NCBI RefSeq assembly: GCF_010685995.1
Contig: NZ_JAAGWK010000016.1
Span: 1-64,000 of the forward strand
Reading direction: 5' to 3'
DNA from: Goekera deserti
Lineage (GTDB): Bacteria; Actinomycetota; Actinomycetes; Mycobacteriales; Geodermatophilaceae
DNA length: 64,000 nucleotides
Of the stretch, positions 39,498-50,452 are shown piece after piece. The position numbers and the translations under genes were made by a program. A model generated the notes under the pieces. The model was not told the DNA's origin. It saw only the letters and a program-made list of their open reading frames with translations, and made no database searches. Positions within the stretch are counted from its first letter, which is position 1. The number at the start of each line of letters is the position of its first letter.

Positions 39498-40490
39498 TCA
39501 GCTGACCACGGCCAGGGTGGTGCGCCAGCCCGCGGCCGCTGCGGCCTCGGCGGGGAACGGCGGGGGAGTGCCGCCGAAGGAGGGGCAGAACGCCTGGTGG
39601 TCGCACCAGCTGCACAGCCGGCCGGGGCTGGGCCGGAAGTCCCCGGTGGACACCGCCCGCTCGATGGCCGACCAGATCGCCTGCAGGGTGCGCTCGAAGC
39701 GCAGCAGCTCGGCCTCGTCCGGGGCGTAGGTGAGCGCGTCGCCGTCCTTGAGGTAGAGCAGCTTCAGCTGCGCCGCGACCACGCCGCGGGTGCGCCACAG
39801 CACGAGTGCGTAGAACTTCATCTGGAACAGCGCGGCGGCCTCGAAGGCCTCCCGCGGCACGCCACCGGTCTTGTAGTCGACGACCCGCAGGGCGCCGGTG
39901 GGGGCGACGTCGAGCCGGTCGACGTAGCCGCGCAGCCGCAGCCCGTCGGGCAGCGTGACCTCGACCAGCTCCTCGCGGCCGGCGGGCTGGATCCGGGTCG
40001 GGTCCTCCAGGCGGAAGTAGGTCTCCAGCAGCGTGCCCGCCGAGGCCAGCCAGGACTCGAGCTCGCCGGCACCGGCGGCAGCGGGCGCGGGGGAGCCGGC
40101 GGGCTCCGGGGAGCCGGCGAACAGCTCGGCGACGCCCTCCTCCTGGCGCAGCTCCGCCCACGCCGGCCCGATCAGCTCGCGCGCGGCGGCCACGGTGCGC
40201 TGCGCCGGCGGCAGGTCGTACAGCTTCTCCAGCACCGCGTGCACCAGGGTGCCGCGCACCGCGGCCCGCGACCTCTTCTCCGGCAGCCGGTCGATGGTGC
40301 GGAACCGGTACAGAAGCGGGCAGCTCTTGAAGTCCGCCGCCCGCGACGGCGACAGCGAGGGCCGCCGGGGCGCGGTGTCGGCGGCGGCCGTGCGCGTGTC
40401 GGCCGGGTGCCCGTCGGAGGGCCGGGTGGGCCCGCTCGCGGCAGGCGCGGCGGAGTGGGCGGGGTCGGCAGCCAGGGTCGTCGCCGTCAT
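39498..40490 (-). CDS. RecB-family Fe-S exonuclease
   Basis: A 330-residue PD-(D/E)XK nuclease of the RecB/Cas4-like type. The nuclease core shows RGTLVHAVLEKLYD, the Asp in VDRLDV and the catalytic ALRVVDYKTGG; a first Cys (SCPLLY) and a C-terminal CSWCDHQAFC provide four Cys for a 4Fe-4S cluster. ATG 40490 lies seven bases after TAGCCT. The M. tuberculosis counterpart (Rv2119) occupies the same position beside trmI. Probably a single-stranded DNA exonuclease in repair (family inference). Confidence 0.9.
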   Translation of the reverse strand: MTATTLAADPAHSAAPAASGPTRPSDGHPADTRTAAADTAPRRPSLSPSRAADFKSCPLLYRFRTIDRLPEKRSRAAVRGTLVHAVLEKLYDLPPAQRTVAAARELIGPAWAELRQEEGVAELFAGSPEPAGSPAPAAAGAGELESWLASAGTLLETYFRLEDPTRIQPAGREELVEVTLPDGLRLRGYVDRLDVAPTGALRVVDYKTGGVPREAFEAAALFQMKFYALVLWRTRGVVAAQLKLLYLKDGDALTYAPDEAELLRFERTLQAIWSAIERAVSTGDFRPSPGRLCSWCDHQAFCPSFGGTPPPFPAEAAAAAGWRTTLAVVS

Positions 40491-40504
40491 GCACCCGAGG
40501 CTAG

Positions 40505-41674
<1,170 letters not shown>

Positions 41675-41812
41675 GGCACCGCCCGCCGGTGCCGTTGGGC
41701 TCGTGCGGCGGGTGTACGTGACGGGCAGCACAGCGGCGGGACGATCCGACGCGGCGTCGGCGGGCGTGGTTAGAGTGACGTCCTGGCACCACCGAGTGTG
41801 CGGAGGTACGCG

Positions 41813-43591
41813 ATGGGCCTGGACCCGGAAGAGACGCGGGCGCGGCGGGAACGTGACGTCGCCTCCCTGGTCAGCCAGATCTCCTACCTCGAGGAGGAGA
41901 TCGGTCTGCTGCGGCGGAAGGTCGCCGACAGCCCGCGCCAGGTGCGCGCGCTGGAGGAGCGGATCGCCGAGGCGGAGGGGCGGGCCGCGTTCCTGTCCGA
42001 GCGCAACGACAAGCTCGCCGGCACGCTGCGCGACGCCCGCGACCAGCTGGTCACGCTCAAGGAGGAGGTCGAGCGCCTCGGGCAGCCGCCGTCCGGCTAC
42101 GGCGTGTTCCTGGTGCGCCACGAGGACGACACGGTCGACGTCTTCACCGCCGGCCGCAAGATGCGCGTCTCGGTGTCCCCGTCGGTGGAGGTCGCCGAGC
42201 TGCGGCACGGCCAGGAGGTCATGCTCAACGAGGCGATGAACGTCGTCCAGGCGCGCGGGTTCGAGCGCACCGGCGACGTCGTGATGCTCAAGGAGCTGCT
42301 GGAGCCGGTCGAGGGCATCCCGCGCCGGGGCCTGGTCATCGGGCACACCGACGAGGAGCGCGTGGTCTTCCTCGCCGACTCCCTCACCGACCAGCCGCTG
42401 CGCAGCGGTGACTCGCTGCTGCTGGAGACCCGCTCGGGCTACGTCTACGAGCGGATCCCCAAGAGCGAGGTCGAGGAGCTGGTCCTCGAGGAGGTGCCGG
42501 ACATCGACTACGAGGACATCGGTGGGCTCTCCCGGCAGATCGAGCAGATCCGGGACGCCGTGGAGCTGCCGTTCCTGCATGCCGACCTGTTCCGCGAGTA
42601 CGAGCTGCGCCCGCCCAAGGGCATCCTGCTGTACGGCCCGCCCGGGTGCGGGAAGACGCTGATCGCCAAGGCCGTTGCCAACTCGCTGGCCAAGAAGGTC
42701 GCCGCCCTGCGGGGCGACGCCGACACCAGCCAGGGCAAGTCGTTCTTCCTCAACATCAAGGGCCCCGAGCTGCTCAACAAGTACGTCGGGGAGACCGAGC
42801 GGCACATCCGCCTGGTGTTCCAGCGTGCCCGGGAGAAGGCCAGCGAGGGCACCCCGGTCATCGTGTTCTTCGACGAGATGGACTCGATCTTCCGCACCCG
42901 TGGCTCGGGCGTGTCCTCCGACGTGGAGTCCACGATCGTGCCGCAGCTGCTCAGCGAGATCGACGGCGTCGAGGGCCTGGAGAACGTCATCGTGATCGGT
43001 GCCTCCAACCGGGAGGACATGATCGACCCGGCCATCCTGCGTCCCGGCCGGCTCGACGTGAAGATCAAGATCGAGCGCCCGGACGCCGAGGCCGCCCGGG
43101 ACATCTTCAGCAAGTACCTGACGACGACGCTGCCGATCAACGCCGACGACCTGGCGGTGCACGGCGGCAGCCGCGAGGCCACCATCGCCGGGATGATCCA
43201 GAGCACCGTCGAGCGGATGTACACCGAGACCGAGGAGAACCGCTTCCTCGAGGTGACCTACGCCAACGGTGACAAGGAGGTCCTGTACTTCAAGGACTTC
43301 AACTCCGGCGCCATGCTGCAGAACATCGTCGACCGGGCGAAGAAGATGGCCATCAAGGACCGTCTGGAGACCGGTGTCGGCGGCCTGCGGGTGGGTCACC
43401 TGATGGCGGCCTGCGTGGACGAGTTCAAGGAGAACGAGGACCTCCCGAACACGACCAACCCCGACGACTGGGCGCGGATCTCGGGCAAGAAGGGCGAGCG
43501 GATCGTCTACATCCGCACCCTGATCAGCGGCAAGGGCAGCGAGAGCGGCCGGGCCATCGACACCGCGTCGAACACCGGGCAGTACCTCTAG
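41813..43591 (+). CDS. arc: Proteasome-associated AAA ATPase (ARC/Mpa)
   Basis: A 592-residue ATPase that recognises Pup-tagged proteins, unfolds them and feeds them into the 20S proteasome. An N-terminal coiled coil (about residues 10-80, heptads such as [15 protein letters not shown]) binds Pup; two OB-fold regions follow; the AAA module has Walker [10 protein letters not shown] (about 273-281), Walker [13 protein letters not shown] and a sensor/Arg-finger region [11 protein letters not shown]. The C-terminal GQYL tail is the docking motif for the proteasome alpha ring. ATG 41813 with GGAGG is chosen over GTG 41798. TAGAGT at 41771 is a likely -10 box. A hairpin terminator follows. Confidence 0.96.
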   Translation: MGLDPEETRARRERDVASLVSQISYLEEEIGLLRRKVADSPRQVRALEERIAEAEGRAAFLSERNDKLAGTLRDARDQLVTLKEEVERLGQPPSGYGVFLVRHEDDTVDVFTAGRKMRVSVSPSVEVAELRHGQEVMLNEAMNVVQARGFERTGDVVMLKELLEPVEGIPRRGLVIGHTDEERVVFLADSLTDQPLRSGDSLLLETRSGYVYERIPKSEVEELVLEEVPDIDYEDIGGLSRQIEQIRDAVELPFLHADLFREYELRPPKGILLYGPPGCGKTLIAKAVANSLAKKVAALRGDADTSQGKSFFLNIKGPELLNKYVGETERHIRLVFQRAREKASEGTPVIVFFDEMDSIFRTRGSGVSSDVESTIVPQLLSEIDGVEGLENVIVIGASNREDMIDPAILRPGRLDVKIKIERPDAEAARDIFSKYLTTTLPINADDLAVHGGSREATIAGMIQSTVERMYTETEENRFLEVTYANGDKEVLYFKDFNSGAMLQNIVDRAKKMAIKDRLETGVGGLRVGHLMAACVDEFKENEDLPNTTNPDDWARISGKKGERIVYIRTLISGKGSESGRAIDTASNTGQYL

Positions 43592-43600
43592 CAGTCGCGT

Positions 43601-43626
43601 CCCGGTCCCGGCTCGCCGGGACCGGG
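43601..43626. terminator. Terminator between arc and HAD gene
   Basis: An 11-bp perfect stem (CCCGGTCCCGG with its complement) and CTCG loop ten bases after the arc stop; it can serve both the arc and the convergent HAD gene. Confidence 0.82.
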
Positions 43627-43639
43627 GGCCGGTGGGCGG

Positions 43640-44506
43640 TCAGGTCAGCTGCTCGACCAGGGTCCGCAGGTGGGCAGCACCGGCCGCGTCGTCGACCAGT
43701 CCGGGCAGCGTGTGCACCCGGTACGGCCGCTCCGCCGGCGTCCCGGCCGGTCGCACGTCCACGTGCACCACGTCGTGGCCGAGGGCGTGCAGCTGGTCGG
43801 CCATCGCGTAGTCGGTGGCCGAGTCGCCCATCGTGTGCCACCGGGTGGGCAGGTCCCCGTCGGCGGCCAGCAGCTCCAGGGCGCGCCGGGCCCCGAGGTC
43901 CTTGCCGGTGCGGGTGGACTCGACGTCGGTCGCGATCACCGAGGGGTCGATCCGCCACGGCACGCGGCCCTCGGCGTCCGGGTGGTCCGCCTCGTCCAGC
44001 CGCACGCCCAGCCCGGCCTCGCGCAGCCCGGCCAGCAGGTCCCGGCACAGGAACGGCTGCGCGACGGTGAAGGCGCCCGGCTCCAGGTCGGTGCGTGCCT
44101 CCACGGTCACCATGGAGCGCTTGCTGCGGTCGAGGAAGCCGACGCCGCCGTACTCGCCGTCCAGCAGCGCCGTGACGACGGCGGTGCCCACCGCGGGCAC
44201 GGCCAGCCCCGGGTCGACGTGCACCGGGCCGAGCCCGCCCGGGCCGGCGGTGGCCCAGACGGCGCCCTTCTCGCACACCGCGTGCAGCCGTGCGCCGGCC
44301 GGCAGCCCCGCGGCCAGCAGCGGCGCGACGACCTGCTCGGCGACGAAGTCGGCGGACCGGCCGGTGTTGAGCACCACCGGCACCCCGGCGGCCAGCAGCG
44401 TCACCAGGTCGGCGACCAGGCCGGGTGCGGACAGGGAGCGGGTGACCGGGCTGGCCAGCGGCCCGTCGACGTCCAGCAGGAGCCCGGGTGGGGGTGGGGT
44501 GTGCAC
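43640..44506 (-). CDS. HAD-superfamily hydrolase
   Basis: A 288-residue HAD protein of the Cof/sugar-phosphatase-like class: motif I LLLDVDGPLASP (the acid/base position is Asp, then Gly-Pro in place of Gly-Thr), motif II VVLNTGRS and motif IV TMGDSATDYAMAD. A large cap domain lies between them. GTG 44506 is divergent from dop, with about 50 bases between starts. In M. tuberculosis this slot has no direct counterpart that I can recall. Substrate unknown. Confidence 0.82.
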   Translation of the reverse strand: MHTPPPPGLLLDVDGPLASPVTRSLSAPGLVADLVTLLAAGVPVVLNTGRSADFVAEQVVAPLLAAGLPAGARLHAVCEKGAVWATAGPGGLGPVHVDPGLAVPAVGTAVVTALLDGEYGGVGFLDRSKRSMVTVEARTDLEPGAFTVAQPFLCRDLLAGLREAGLGVRLDEADHPDAEGRVPWRIDPSVIATDVESTRTGKDLGARRALELLAADGDLPTRWHTMGDSATDYAMADQLHALGHDVVHVDVRPAGTPAERPYRVHTLPGLVDDAAGAAHLRTLVEQLT

Positions 44507-44556
44507 CTGCCCATGGTGTCGGCCGGGGTGTCCGGGCCGCCGCCTAGGGTTGGCCC

Positions 44557-46062
44557 ATGAGCGTGCGGCGGGTCATGGGGACCGAGTTGGAGTACGGCAT
44601 CTCGGTGCCCGGGCAGCCGGGGGCGAACCCGACGACGCTGTCCAGCCAGGTGGTGAACGCCTGGGCGGTGGCCGACGCCCCGAGCCGCCGGCGGCCCCGC
44701 TGGGACTACGAGGAGGAGTCGCCGCTGCGCGACGCCCGCGGCTTCGACCTCTCCCCGGCGAACGCGCTGGACCACACCGAGCGCGACGAGGACGCCGGGA
44801 TGGCCAACGTCATCCTCACCAACGGCGCCCGGCTCTACGTCGACCACGCGCACCCCGAGTACTCCACGCCCGAGGTCACCAGCCCCCGCGACATCGTGCT
44901 GTGGGACAAGGCGGGGGAGAAGGTGATGGCCGAGGCGTCCCGGCGGGCGGCGCAGGTGCCGGGCACCCAGCCCATCCAGCTCTACAAGAACAACACCGAC
45001 AACAAGGGCCAGTCCTACGGGGCCCACGAGAACTACCTGATGGACCGCCGGACGCCGTTCCTGGACATCGTGCGCGGGCTGATCCCGTTCTTCGTCACCC
45101 GCCAGGTGGTCACCGGTGCCGGCCGGGTGGGCATCGGCGTCGACGGCCGCACGCACGGCTTCCAGCTGTCGCAGCGGGCGGACTTCTTCGAGGTCGAGGT
45201 CGGCCTGGAGACCACGCTGAAGCGCCCGATCATCAACACCCGCGACGAGCCGCACGCCGACGCCGACAAGTACCGCCGGCTGCACGTGATCATCGGCGAC
45301 GCCAACCTCGCCGAGCTCTCCACCTACCTCAAGGTCGGGACGACGTCGCTTGTGCTGGCGATGATCGAGGCGAAGGCGCTGCGCCAGGACCTGACCATCG
45401 AGGACTCGGTCGAGGCGCTGCAGGCGATCAGCCACGACGCGACGCTCACCCACCGGGTGCGGCTGCGCGACGGGCGCCGGCTGACCGCCATCGAGGTGCA
45501 GCGCGAGTACCTGGCGCAGGCGCAGCGGTTCGTCGCCGACACCGGGGACAGCGACGAGCAGACCCACGACGTGCTGCGCCGCTGGGCCGAGGTGCTCGAC
45601 GACCTGGAGGTCGACCCGATGCGGCTGGCCGACCGGCTGGACTGGCCGGCCAAGCTGCGGCTGCTGCAGGGCTACCGCAAGCGCGACGGCCTGGAGTGGG
45701 GTGACGCGCGGCTGCAGCTGGTCGACCTGCAGTACTCCGACGTGCGCCCGGACAAGGGGCTCTACCACCGGCTGGTGGCGCGCGGCTCGATGCAGCGCCT
45801 GCTCACCGACGAGGAGGTCACGCACGCGATGACGCACCCACCGACCGACACCCGCGCCTACTTCCGCGGCGAGTGCCTGCGCCGGTACCCGACCGCGGTG
45901 GCCGCGGCGTCCTGGGACTCGGTGGTGTTCGACCTGGGCCGGGAGAACCTGGTGCGCATCCCGACCATGGAGCCGCTGCGGGGCACCCGCGAGCACGTGG
46001 GCGCGCTGTTCGAGGACTCACCCACGGCGCAGGAGCTGGTCGACACCATCACCGGCGGCTGA
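44557..46062 (+). CDS. dop: Deamidase/depupylase Dop
   Basis: A 501-residue carboxylate-amine-ligase-like enzyme that deamidates Pup-Gln and removes Pup from substrates. It starts with [14 protein letters not shown] (metal-binding Glu), has the Dop-specific loop with [16 protein letters not shown] (the region that distinguishes Dop from PafA), [20 protein letters not shown] and [16 protein letters not shown] 44557 lies six bases after TAGGGT. Because the pup here already ends in Glu, deamidation would not be needed and Dop would serve mainly as depupylase. Confidence 0.96.
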   Translation: MSVRRVMGTELEYGISVPGQPGANPTTLSSQVVNAWAVADAPSRRRPRWDYEEESPLRDARGFDLSPANALDHTERDEDAGMANVILTNGARLYVDHAHPEYSTPEVTSPRDIVLWDKAGEKVMAEASRRAAQVPGTQPIQLYKNNTDNKGQSYGAHENYLMDRRTPFLDIVRGLIPFFVTRQVVTGAGRVGIGVDGRTHGFQLSQRADFFEVEVGLETTLKRPIINTRDEPHADADKYRRLHVIIGDANLAELSTYLKVGTTSLVLAMIEAKALRQDLTIEDSVEALQAISHDATLTHRVRLRDGRRLTAIEVQREYLAQAQRFVADTGDSDEQTHDVLRRWAEVLDDLEVDPMRLADRLDWPAKLRLLQGYRKRDGLEWGDARLQLVDLQYSDVRPDKGLYHRLVARGSMQRLLTDEEVTHAMTHPPTDTRAYFRGECLRRYPTAVAAASWDSVVFDLGRENLVRIPTMEPLRGTREHVGALFEDSPTAQELVDTITGG

Positions 46063-46165
46063 GCCGGCCGAGCGCGGCCGATGACGTGGGACCGTCACAG
46101 GTCGGGGGTAGTTTCAGCCCCAGCACGCGGCACCATCCCAGAGCAGTCGACCACCGGAGGGTGAG

Positions 46166-46375
46166 ATGGCAACCAGGGACACAGGCGGACAGCAGAAGGC
46201 CACGCGCTCGCGCGAGGAGACCGACGAGGTCGAGGCCTCCGTCGACACCGAGGGCGCCGAGCGCCGCGCCGAGATGAGCGAGGACGTCGACTCGATCCTG
46301 GACGAGATCGACGAGGTGCTCGAGTCCAATGCCGAGGAGTTCGTGCGTGCCTACGTACAAAAAGGGGGGGAGTGA
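46166..46375 (+). CDS. pup: Prokaryotic ubiquitin-like protein Pup (ends GGE)
   Basis: A 69-residue protein: disordered N-terminal half, helix SILDEIDEVLESNAEEFVRA and C-terminal YVQKGGE. The final Glu is the residue that PafA attaches to substrate lysines. ATG 46166 has GGAGG at 46156-46160; TAGTTT at 46109-46114 is a possible -10 box. The last codons use CAA-AAA-GGG-GGG-GAG, giving an A5G7 run that is unusual for this GC-rich genome. Confidence 0.97.
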   Translation: MATRDTGGQQKATRSREETDEVEASVDTEGAERRAEMSEDVDSILDEIDEVLESNAEEFVRAYVQKGGE

Positions 46376-46405
46376 ACAAGATCATCTTGGTCGGAACGAA
46401 CGAAC

Positions 46406-47155
46406 ATGGACACCAAGTTCTGTCGTGACTGCGGGTACCACCGACCCGTCGCCGACTTCTCCGTGAACAAGCGATCTCGCGATGGGCTGGCCTTCTACTG
46501 CCGCCAGCATCTCGCCGAGAGGTCGCTGAAGAGTCGGGAAGCCCGCCGGGTCAAGCCGAGGACTCATCGGTTCGCCCCGCAGGGCACGGTCGTCCCGGAG
46601 GGCCACAAGTGGTGCCCCGACTGCGGCAGCGTGAAACGCCTGGATGCCTTCCCTCGGACGCGGGCATCGTCCAGTGGGCGCGCGACCTACTGCCTGCCCT
46701 GTCACAACGAGCGCGGCAAGCGCAGTCGTGAGGCAGTCGGCGGCAGCCGCACCTACCACCTGACCCGTCGGTACGGGATCACAGCGGAGGAGGCGGACGC
46801 CATGTCGGCCCAGCAGGACGGTCGCTGTGCCATCTGTCGCACTGCGCCGGCGGCTCACGTCGACCACGACCACGAGACCGGCCGTGTGCGGGAACTCCTC
46901 TGCTTCGGCTGCAACGGCGGGTTGGGGCAGTTCAAGGACGCCCCGGACGTCCTCAGGCGCGCCGCGACGTACGTCGAGGAGCACGCTCTCCGTGGCGCCG
47001 GGGAGCCGACCGAGGCCACCAGCGGACCAGCGTCCGGGTCGACCGCCGAGCTGGTGCACCGCAGGGTGCTCTGGCTGCTCGACGAGTTCCGCGCGGCCGT
47101 GGACCGTCCGCCTGCGGCCAGCGGCCCACCGGAGTGGCTCGTGCCCCGCCGGTAG
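46406..47155 (+). CDS. Endonuclease VII-type HNH protein between pup and prcB
   Basis: A 249-residue protein. Two Cys-rich modules ([20 protein letters not shown] with a later [14 protein letters not shown] with [10 protein letters not shown]) are followed by a recombination endonuclease VII domain: [23 protein letters not shown] (catalytic His/Asp) and [12 protein letters not shown]. It probably cuts branched or structured DNA (family inference). Its 5' flank is AT-richer than its surroundings and no good ribosome site is seen. From memory, similar genes occupy the same position in other actinobacteria, so it may be a stable part of the locus. The stop codon lies in a probable prcB promoter. 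Confidence 0.88.
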   Translation: MDTKFCRDCGYHRPVADFSVNKRSRDGLAFYCRQHLAERSLKSREARRVKPRTHRFAPQGTVVPEGHKWCPDCGSVKRLDAFPRTRASSSGRATYCLPCHNERGKRSREAVGGSRTYHLTRRYGITAEEADAMSAQQDGRCAICRTAPAAHVDHDHETGRVRELLCFGCNGGLGQFKDAPDVLRRAATYVEEHALRGAGEPTEATSGPASGSTAELVHRRVLWLLDEFRAAVDRPPAASGPPEWLVPRR

Positions 47156-47158
47156 GGT
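47153..47158 (+). promoter_or_regulatory. Probable -10 box for prcBA
   Basis: TAGGGT overlaps the stop of the HNH gene; transcription from about 47165 would give prcB a roughly 43-base leader containing GAGAGAGG before GTG 47208. This would let the proteasome subunits be expressed apart from pup. Confidence 0.5.
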
Positions 47159-47207
47159 CGGTGACGGGATCGACCCACCGCGGGTCGCAGGTGAGAGAGG
47201 CGGGCGC

Positions 47208-48053
47208 GTGAGCGAGTCGGCAACCGGTCGGAGCGGGTTCAGCCCCGCGTACCTGGACAGGGTGGGGTCCTCGTTCACCGAGTTCCTCGGCGCCACCGCA
47301 CCCGACCTGCTGCCCGGCCGGCGCAGTCTCCCGGCGGTGGCCGCGGCGGACCTCAGCCCGCACGCCACCACCATCGTCGCGGTCAGCTACGACGGCGGCG
47401 TGCTGATGGGCGGTGACCGGCGGGCGACCATGGGCAACCTCATCGCCTCCCGGGACATCGAGAAGGTCTACGCCGCCGACTCCTGGTCGGTCATCGGCAT
47501 CGCCGGCACCGCAGGCCTGGGCATCGAGATGATCCGGCTCTACCAGGTCGAGCTGGAGCACTACGAGAAGATCGAGGGCGTCACGATGAGCCTGGACGGC
47601 AAGGCCAACCGGCTGGCCACGATGGTCCGCGGCAACCTCGGCACCGCGATGCAGGGCCTGGCCGTCGTCCCGCTGTTCGCTGGGTACGACCTCGATGCCG
47701 TCGAGGGCACCAGCCCGGGGCGGATCTTCAGCTACGACGTCACCGGCGGCAACTACGAGGAGCGCGGCTACTCGGCCATCGGCTCCGGATCGCTGTTCGC
47801 CAAGAGCTCGCTGAAGAAGACCTGGCGGCCCGGCATGAGAGCCGCCGAGGCCACCCGCACCATCGTCGAGGCGCTCTACGACGCCGCCGACGACGACTCC
47901 GCCACCGGCGGCCCGGACACCGTCCGCCGCCTGTACCCGATCCTCTACCGGGTCGACGCCGAGGGTGCGGTGAAGCTGCCGGACACCGAGGTGGCCGAGA
48001 TCGCCGGCTCGATCATCGGCGCCCGCACCACCGACGCCGCTCGGGAGGCCTGA
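47208..48053 (+). CDS. prcB: Proteasome beta subunit
   Basis: A 281-residue 20S proteasome catalytic subunit. The propeptide ends at HA and the mature chain starts at Thr 54 ([17 protein letters not shown]), whose hydroxyl is the nucleophile; Asp and Lys partners are in GGDRRATMG and [12 protein letters not shown] 47208 follows GAGAGAGG. prcA starts three bases after its stop, so the two are co-translated for assembly. Confidence 0.96.
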   Translation: MSESATGRSGFSPAYLDRVGSSFTEFLGATAPDLLPGRRSLPAVAAADLSPHATTIVAVSYDGGVLMGGDRRATMGNLIASRDIEKVYAADSWSVIGIAGTAGLGIEMIRLYQVELEHYEKIEGVTMSLDGKANRLATMVRGNLGTAMQGLAVVPLFAGYDLDAVEGTSPGRIFSYDVTGGNYEERGYSAIGSGSLFAKSSLKKTWRPGMRAAEATRTIVEALYDAADDDSATGGPDTVRRLYPILYRVDAEGAVKLPDTEVAEIAGSIIGARTTDAAREA

Positions 48054-48056
48054 GCC

Positions 48057-48980
48057 ATGACGATGCCCTACTACGCCTCCGCCGAGCAGGTCATGCGCGA
48101 CCGCTCGGAGTACGCCCGCAAGGGCATCTCCCGCGGCCGCAGCGTCGCCGTGCTCACCTACGCCGACGGCGTGCTGTTCATCGCCGAGAACCCCAGCTCG
48201 ACCCTGCACAAGATGGGCGAGATCTACGACAAGATCGGGTTCGCCGCGGTCGGCCGGTACTCCGAGTTCGAGAGCCTGCGGGTCGCCGGCGTCCGGCTGG
48301 CCGACATGCGCGGCTACAGCTACAACCGCCGCGACGTCACCGGCCGGGTCATCGCCAACGCCTACGCCCAGACCCTCGGCTCGATCTTCACCGAGCAGAT
48401 GAAGCCCTTCGAGGTCGAGCTGTGCGTGGCCGAAGTCGGCCCCACCGCCGACCGCGACCAGCTGTACCGGCTGACCTTCGACGGCTCGGTCGTCGACGAG
48501 CCCGACTTCGTGGTGATGGGCGGGCAGGCCGACGCCGTCGCCAGCAGTCTCAAGGCCACCTTCCAGCGGGGCATGTCGCTCACCGCGGCGCTCGCCGTCG
48601 GGGTGGCGGCGCTGTCCACGGTCAGCTCGGCGACCTCGGCCAACGGCGGCGGGCACGACCAGCTGCCCGCCGAGCAGCTCGAGGTGGCGGTGCTGGACCG
48701 CAAGCGCCCCAAGCGGGCCTTCCGGCGGATCACCGGTGCCGCCCTGCGCACGCTCCTCGCCCCGGGTGACGCCGAGCCGGCCCTGGACGACGCCGCGCCC
48801 ACCGGCACGCACGCGCCCAGCCACCCCGAGCCCGGCACGCCGCCGGGCCTCGGCGACCCCGCAGCCGTCGACACCGCCGGCGGTCCGGCCGGCGCGGCGG
48901 CCACCCCGCCGGTGGACGACGGGGTGGGCGGCGGCACCGACGGCGCCGACCCGCACGCCGAGGACGACGCCAGCAGCTGA
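48057..48980 (+). CDS. prcA: Proteasome alpha subunit with long C-terminal tail
   Basis: A 307-residue alpha subunit, which forms the outer gated rings of the 20S core and docks ARC. The N-terminal gating segment ([21 protein letters not shown]) and core ([42 protein letters not shown]) are typical. About 75 extra C-terminal residues, rich in Pro, Ala and Asp, extend past [17 protein letters not shown] 48057 has GGGAGG upstream. A hairpin follows the stop. Confidence 0.96.
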   Translation: MTMPYYASAEQVMRDRSEYARKGISRGRSVAVLTYADGVLFIAENPSSTLHKMGEIYDKIGFAAVGRYSEFESLRVAGVRLADMRGYSYNRRDVTGRVIANAYAQTLGSIFTEQMKPFEVELCVAEVGPTADRDQLYRLTFDGSVVDEPDFVVMGGQADAVASSLKATFQRGMSLTAALAVGVAALSTVSSATSANGGGHDQLPAEQLEVAVLDRKRPKRAFRRITGAALRTLLAPGDAEPALDDAAPTGTHAPSHPEPGTPPGLGDPAAVDTAGGPAGAAATPPVDDGVGGGTDGADPHAEDDASS

Positions 48981-48992
48981 CCGGTCCGGCCC

Positions 48993-49027
48993 CGACGCCC
49001 GCCCGCCACCCCGGCCGGCGGGCGTCG
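48993..49027. terminator. Terminator after prcA
   Basis: An 11-bp perfect inverted repeat (CGACGCCCGCC and its complement) 12 bases downstream of prcA. Confidence 0.75.
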
Positions 49028-49104
49028 GCGTCCGCGGGACCGGGGTCGGCGGTGCCGGGGGAGCGGGTCCGACGCCCGCGGGGCACTGGCTCACGATGGA
49101 CAGG

Positions 49105-50385
49105 TCAGCGCGGCACCGCGCGGCCGCTGTCCCGCCGCCAGGCGCTGAACGAGCGCACCGAGGTGGTGCCGGGCCGCACCAGCCACCGCCACGGGTGCAG
49201 CTCCACCGGCGCGAGGTGCGCCGCGATCCGCGACCAGCCCGGCACCGGCGTCCAGGTGGCGGCGAGCGGGCGGCCGGCCAGCTCCTCGGCGACCACCCCG
49301 CGGCGCACCTCGACCGGCCGCTGCGCCGCCAGCTCGCCGAGGGTCTCGGCCAGGAACACCAGCCGCTTGCCCGACAGCCGCAGCCGGCGCAGCAGGGGCT
49401 CGTCGAACACGAACACCGCGGGCCGGTCGTCGTCGGCGGCCAGGGCGGGGTCGCCGGTGCCGAGGGACTCGGCGGTCAGCCACACCAGCTCCGCGCCACC
49501 CGGGCCCTCGACCGTCTCCGGGCCGGCCGGCACCGGTGCCCGGCCCAGGTCGGGGCCGGGCACCGCGCGGCCCAGGTCGGAGTCCGGCCACGCCTCGATC
49601 GGGCAGGCGCGGGCCAGGGCGCACCCCCGGCACAGCTCCGGTGCCCGCTTCTCCACCTGCCACCGGCTGAACCCGTAGGCCTTGCCGCTGCCGGTGCCGA
49701 CGGTCCACTGCCAGCCCAGCCGGTTGGCCGCCCGGGAACCGTCCAGCAGGTGGGCGTACATCTCCGACTCCCCGACCCGCCAGTCCGCCCCGGCCCGCAC
49801 GCCCCACTGGGAGGCCAGCCACATGCGGGTCTGGTTCACCAGCCAGCCGTCGGTGTGCAGCTCCTCGACCACCGTGGCGGTGCAGTTCATCGACTCCGGC
49901 CACGGGTCACCGGCCCACGGACCGCGGCCGGTGGGCGCCGGTGCCCGCTGCGCCCGCTGCAGGTCCTGGCCCAGCTCCCGGCCGACCCGCGCGTACAGGT
50001 GCCGGGCGAACTCCTGCCAGAGCAGCTCGTCCCGGTACTTCCCGCGGTCCCGGGCCGGTGCGTCGGCCACCGCGGCCCAGACGTCGGGCAGGGAGAGCAG
50101 GCCGTGCCGGATGTAGGGCGACATCCGGCTCGCGCCGCGCCGGTGCACCGGCAGCACCGTGCTGCGGTCGCGGGCGTACCCGGTGACGTCCAGCGCGGCC
50201 AGGGCCGCGTCCGCAGCGGCCTGGCCGCCGCGGAACGCCCCGGCAGCCACGCCGTCCGGTCCCTCCCGGGTGAGGTCGCCCAGGTGGGCGGCGACCCAGC
50301 TGGTGACGTCGTCGGTGGAGGCGCCGTCGGTGGAGGCGCCGTCGGCAGGGGAGGGGGGAGCAGGGAGCAGGGGCACGTCCACCAC
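49105..50385 (-). CDS. Photolyase/cryptochrome-like FAD protein with permuted domain order
   Basis: A 426-residue protein. Residues 80-245 match the FAD-binding helical domain of DNA photolyases (SRMSPYIRHGLLSLPDVW, ELLWQEFARHL, GWLVNQTRMWLASQW, DWRVGESEMYAHLLDGS, GWQWTVGTG). The alpha/beta antenna domain, normally N-terminal, seems to come after it (AVFVFDEPLLRRLRLSGKRLVFLAETLGELAA, residues 323-354). Four Cys (168, 252, 255, 261) in a C-x83-C-x2-C-x5-C pattern recall the 4Fe-4S cluster of FeS-type photolyases. Role in light-driven repair is uncertain. GTG 50385 is assigned from the open frame; convergent with prcA. Confidence 0.76.
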   Translation of the reverse strand: MVDVPLLPAPPSPADGASTDGASTDDVTSWVAAHLGDLTREGPDGVAAGAFRGGQAAADAALAALDVTGYARDRSTVLPVHRRGASRMSPYIRHGLLSLPDVWAAVADAPARDRGKYRDELLWQEFARHLYARVGRELGQDLQRAQRAPAPTGRGPWAGDPWPESMNCTATVVEELHTDGWLVNQTRMWLASQWGVRAGADWRVGESEMYAHLLDGSRAANRLGWQWTVGTGSGKAYGFSRWQVEKRAPELCRGCALARACPIEAWPDSDLGRAVPGPDLGRAPVPAGPETVEGPGGAELVWLTAESLGTGDPALAADDDRPAVFVFDEPLLRRLRLSGKRLVFLAETLGELAAQRPVEVRRGVVAEELAGRPLAATWTPVPGWSRIAAHLAPVELHPWRWLVRPGTTSVRSFSAWRRDSGRAVPR

Positions 50386-50452
50386 TGTCCCTGCCGGCTC
50401 CGACAGTCCGGCGGCTCGGCGCCGTCGTGCCGGGCGCCGCGGCCGCCGGGCC

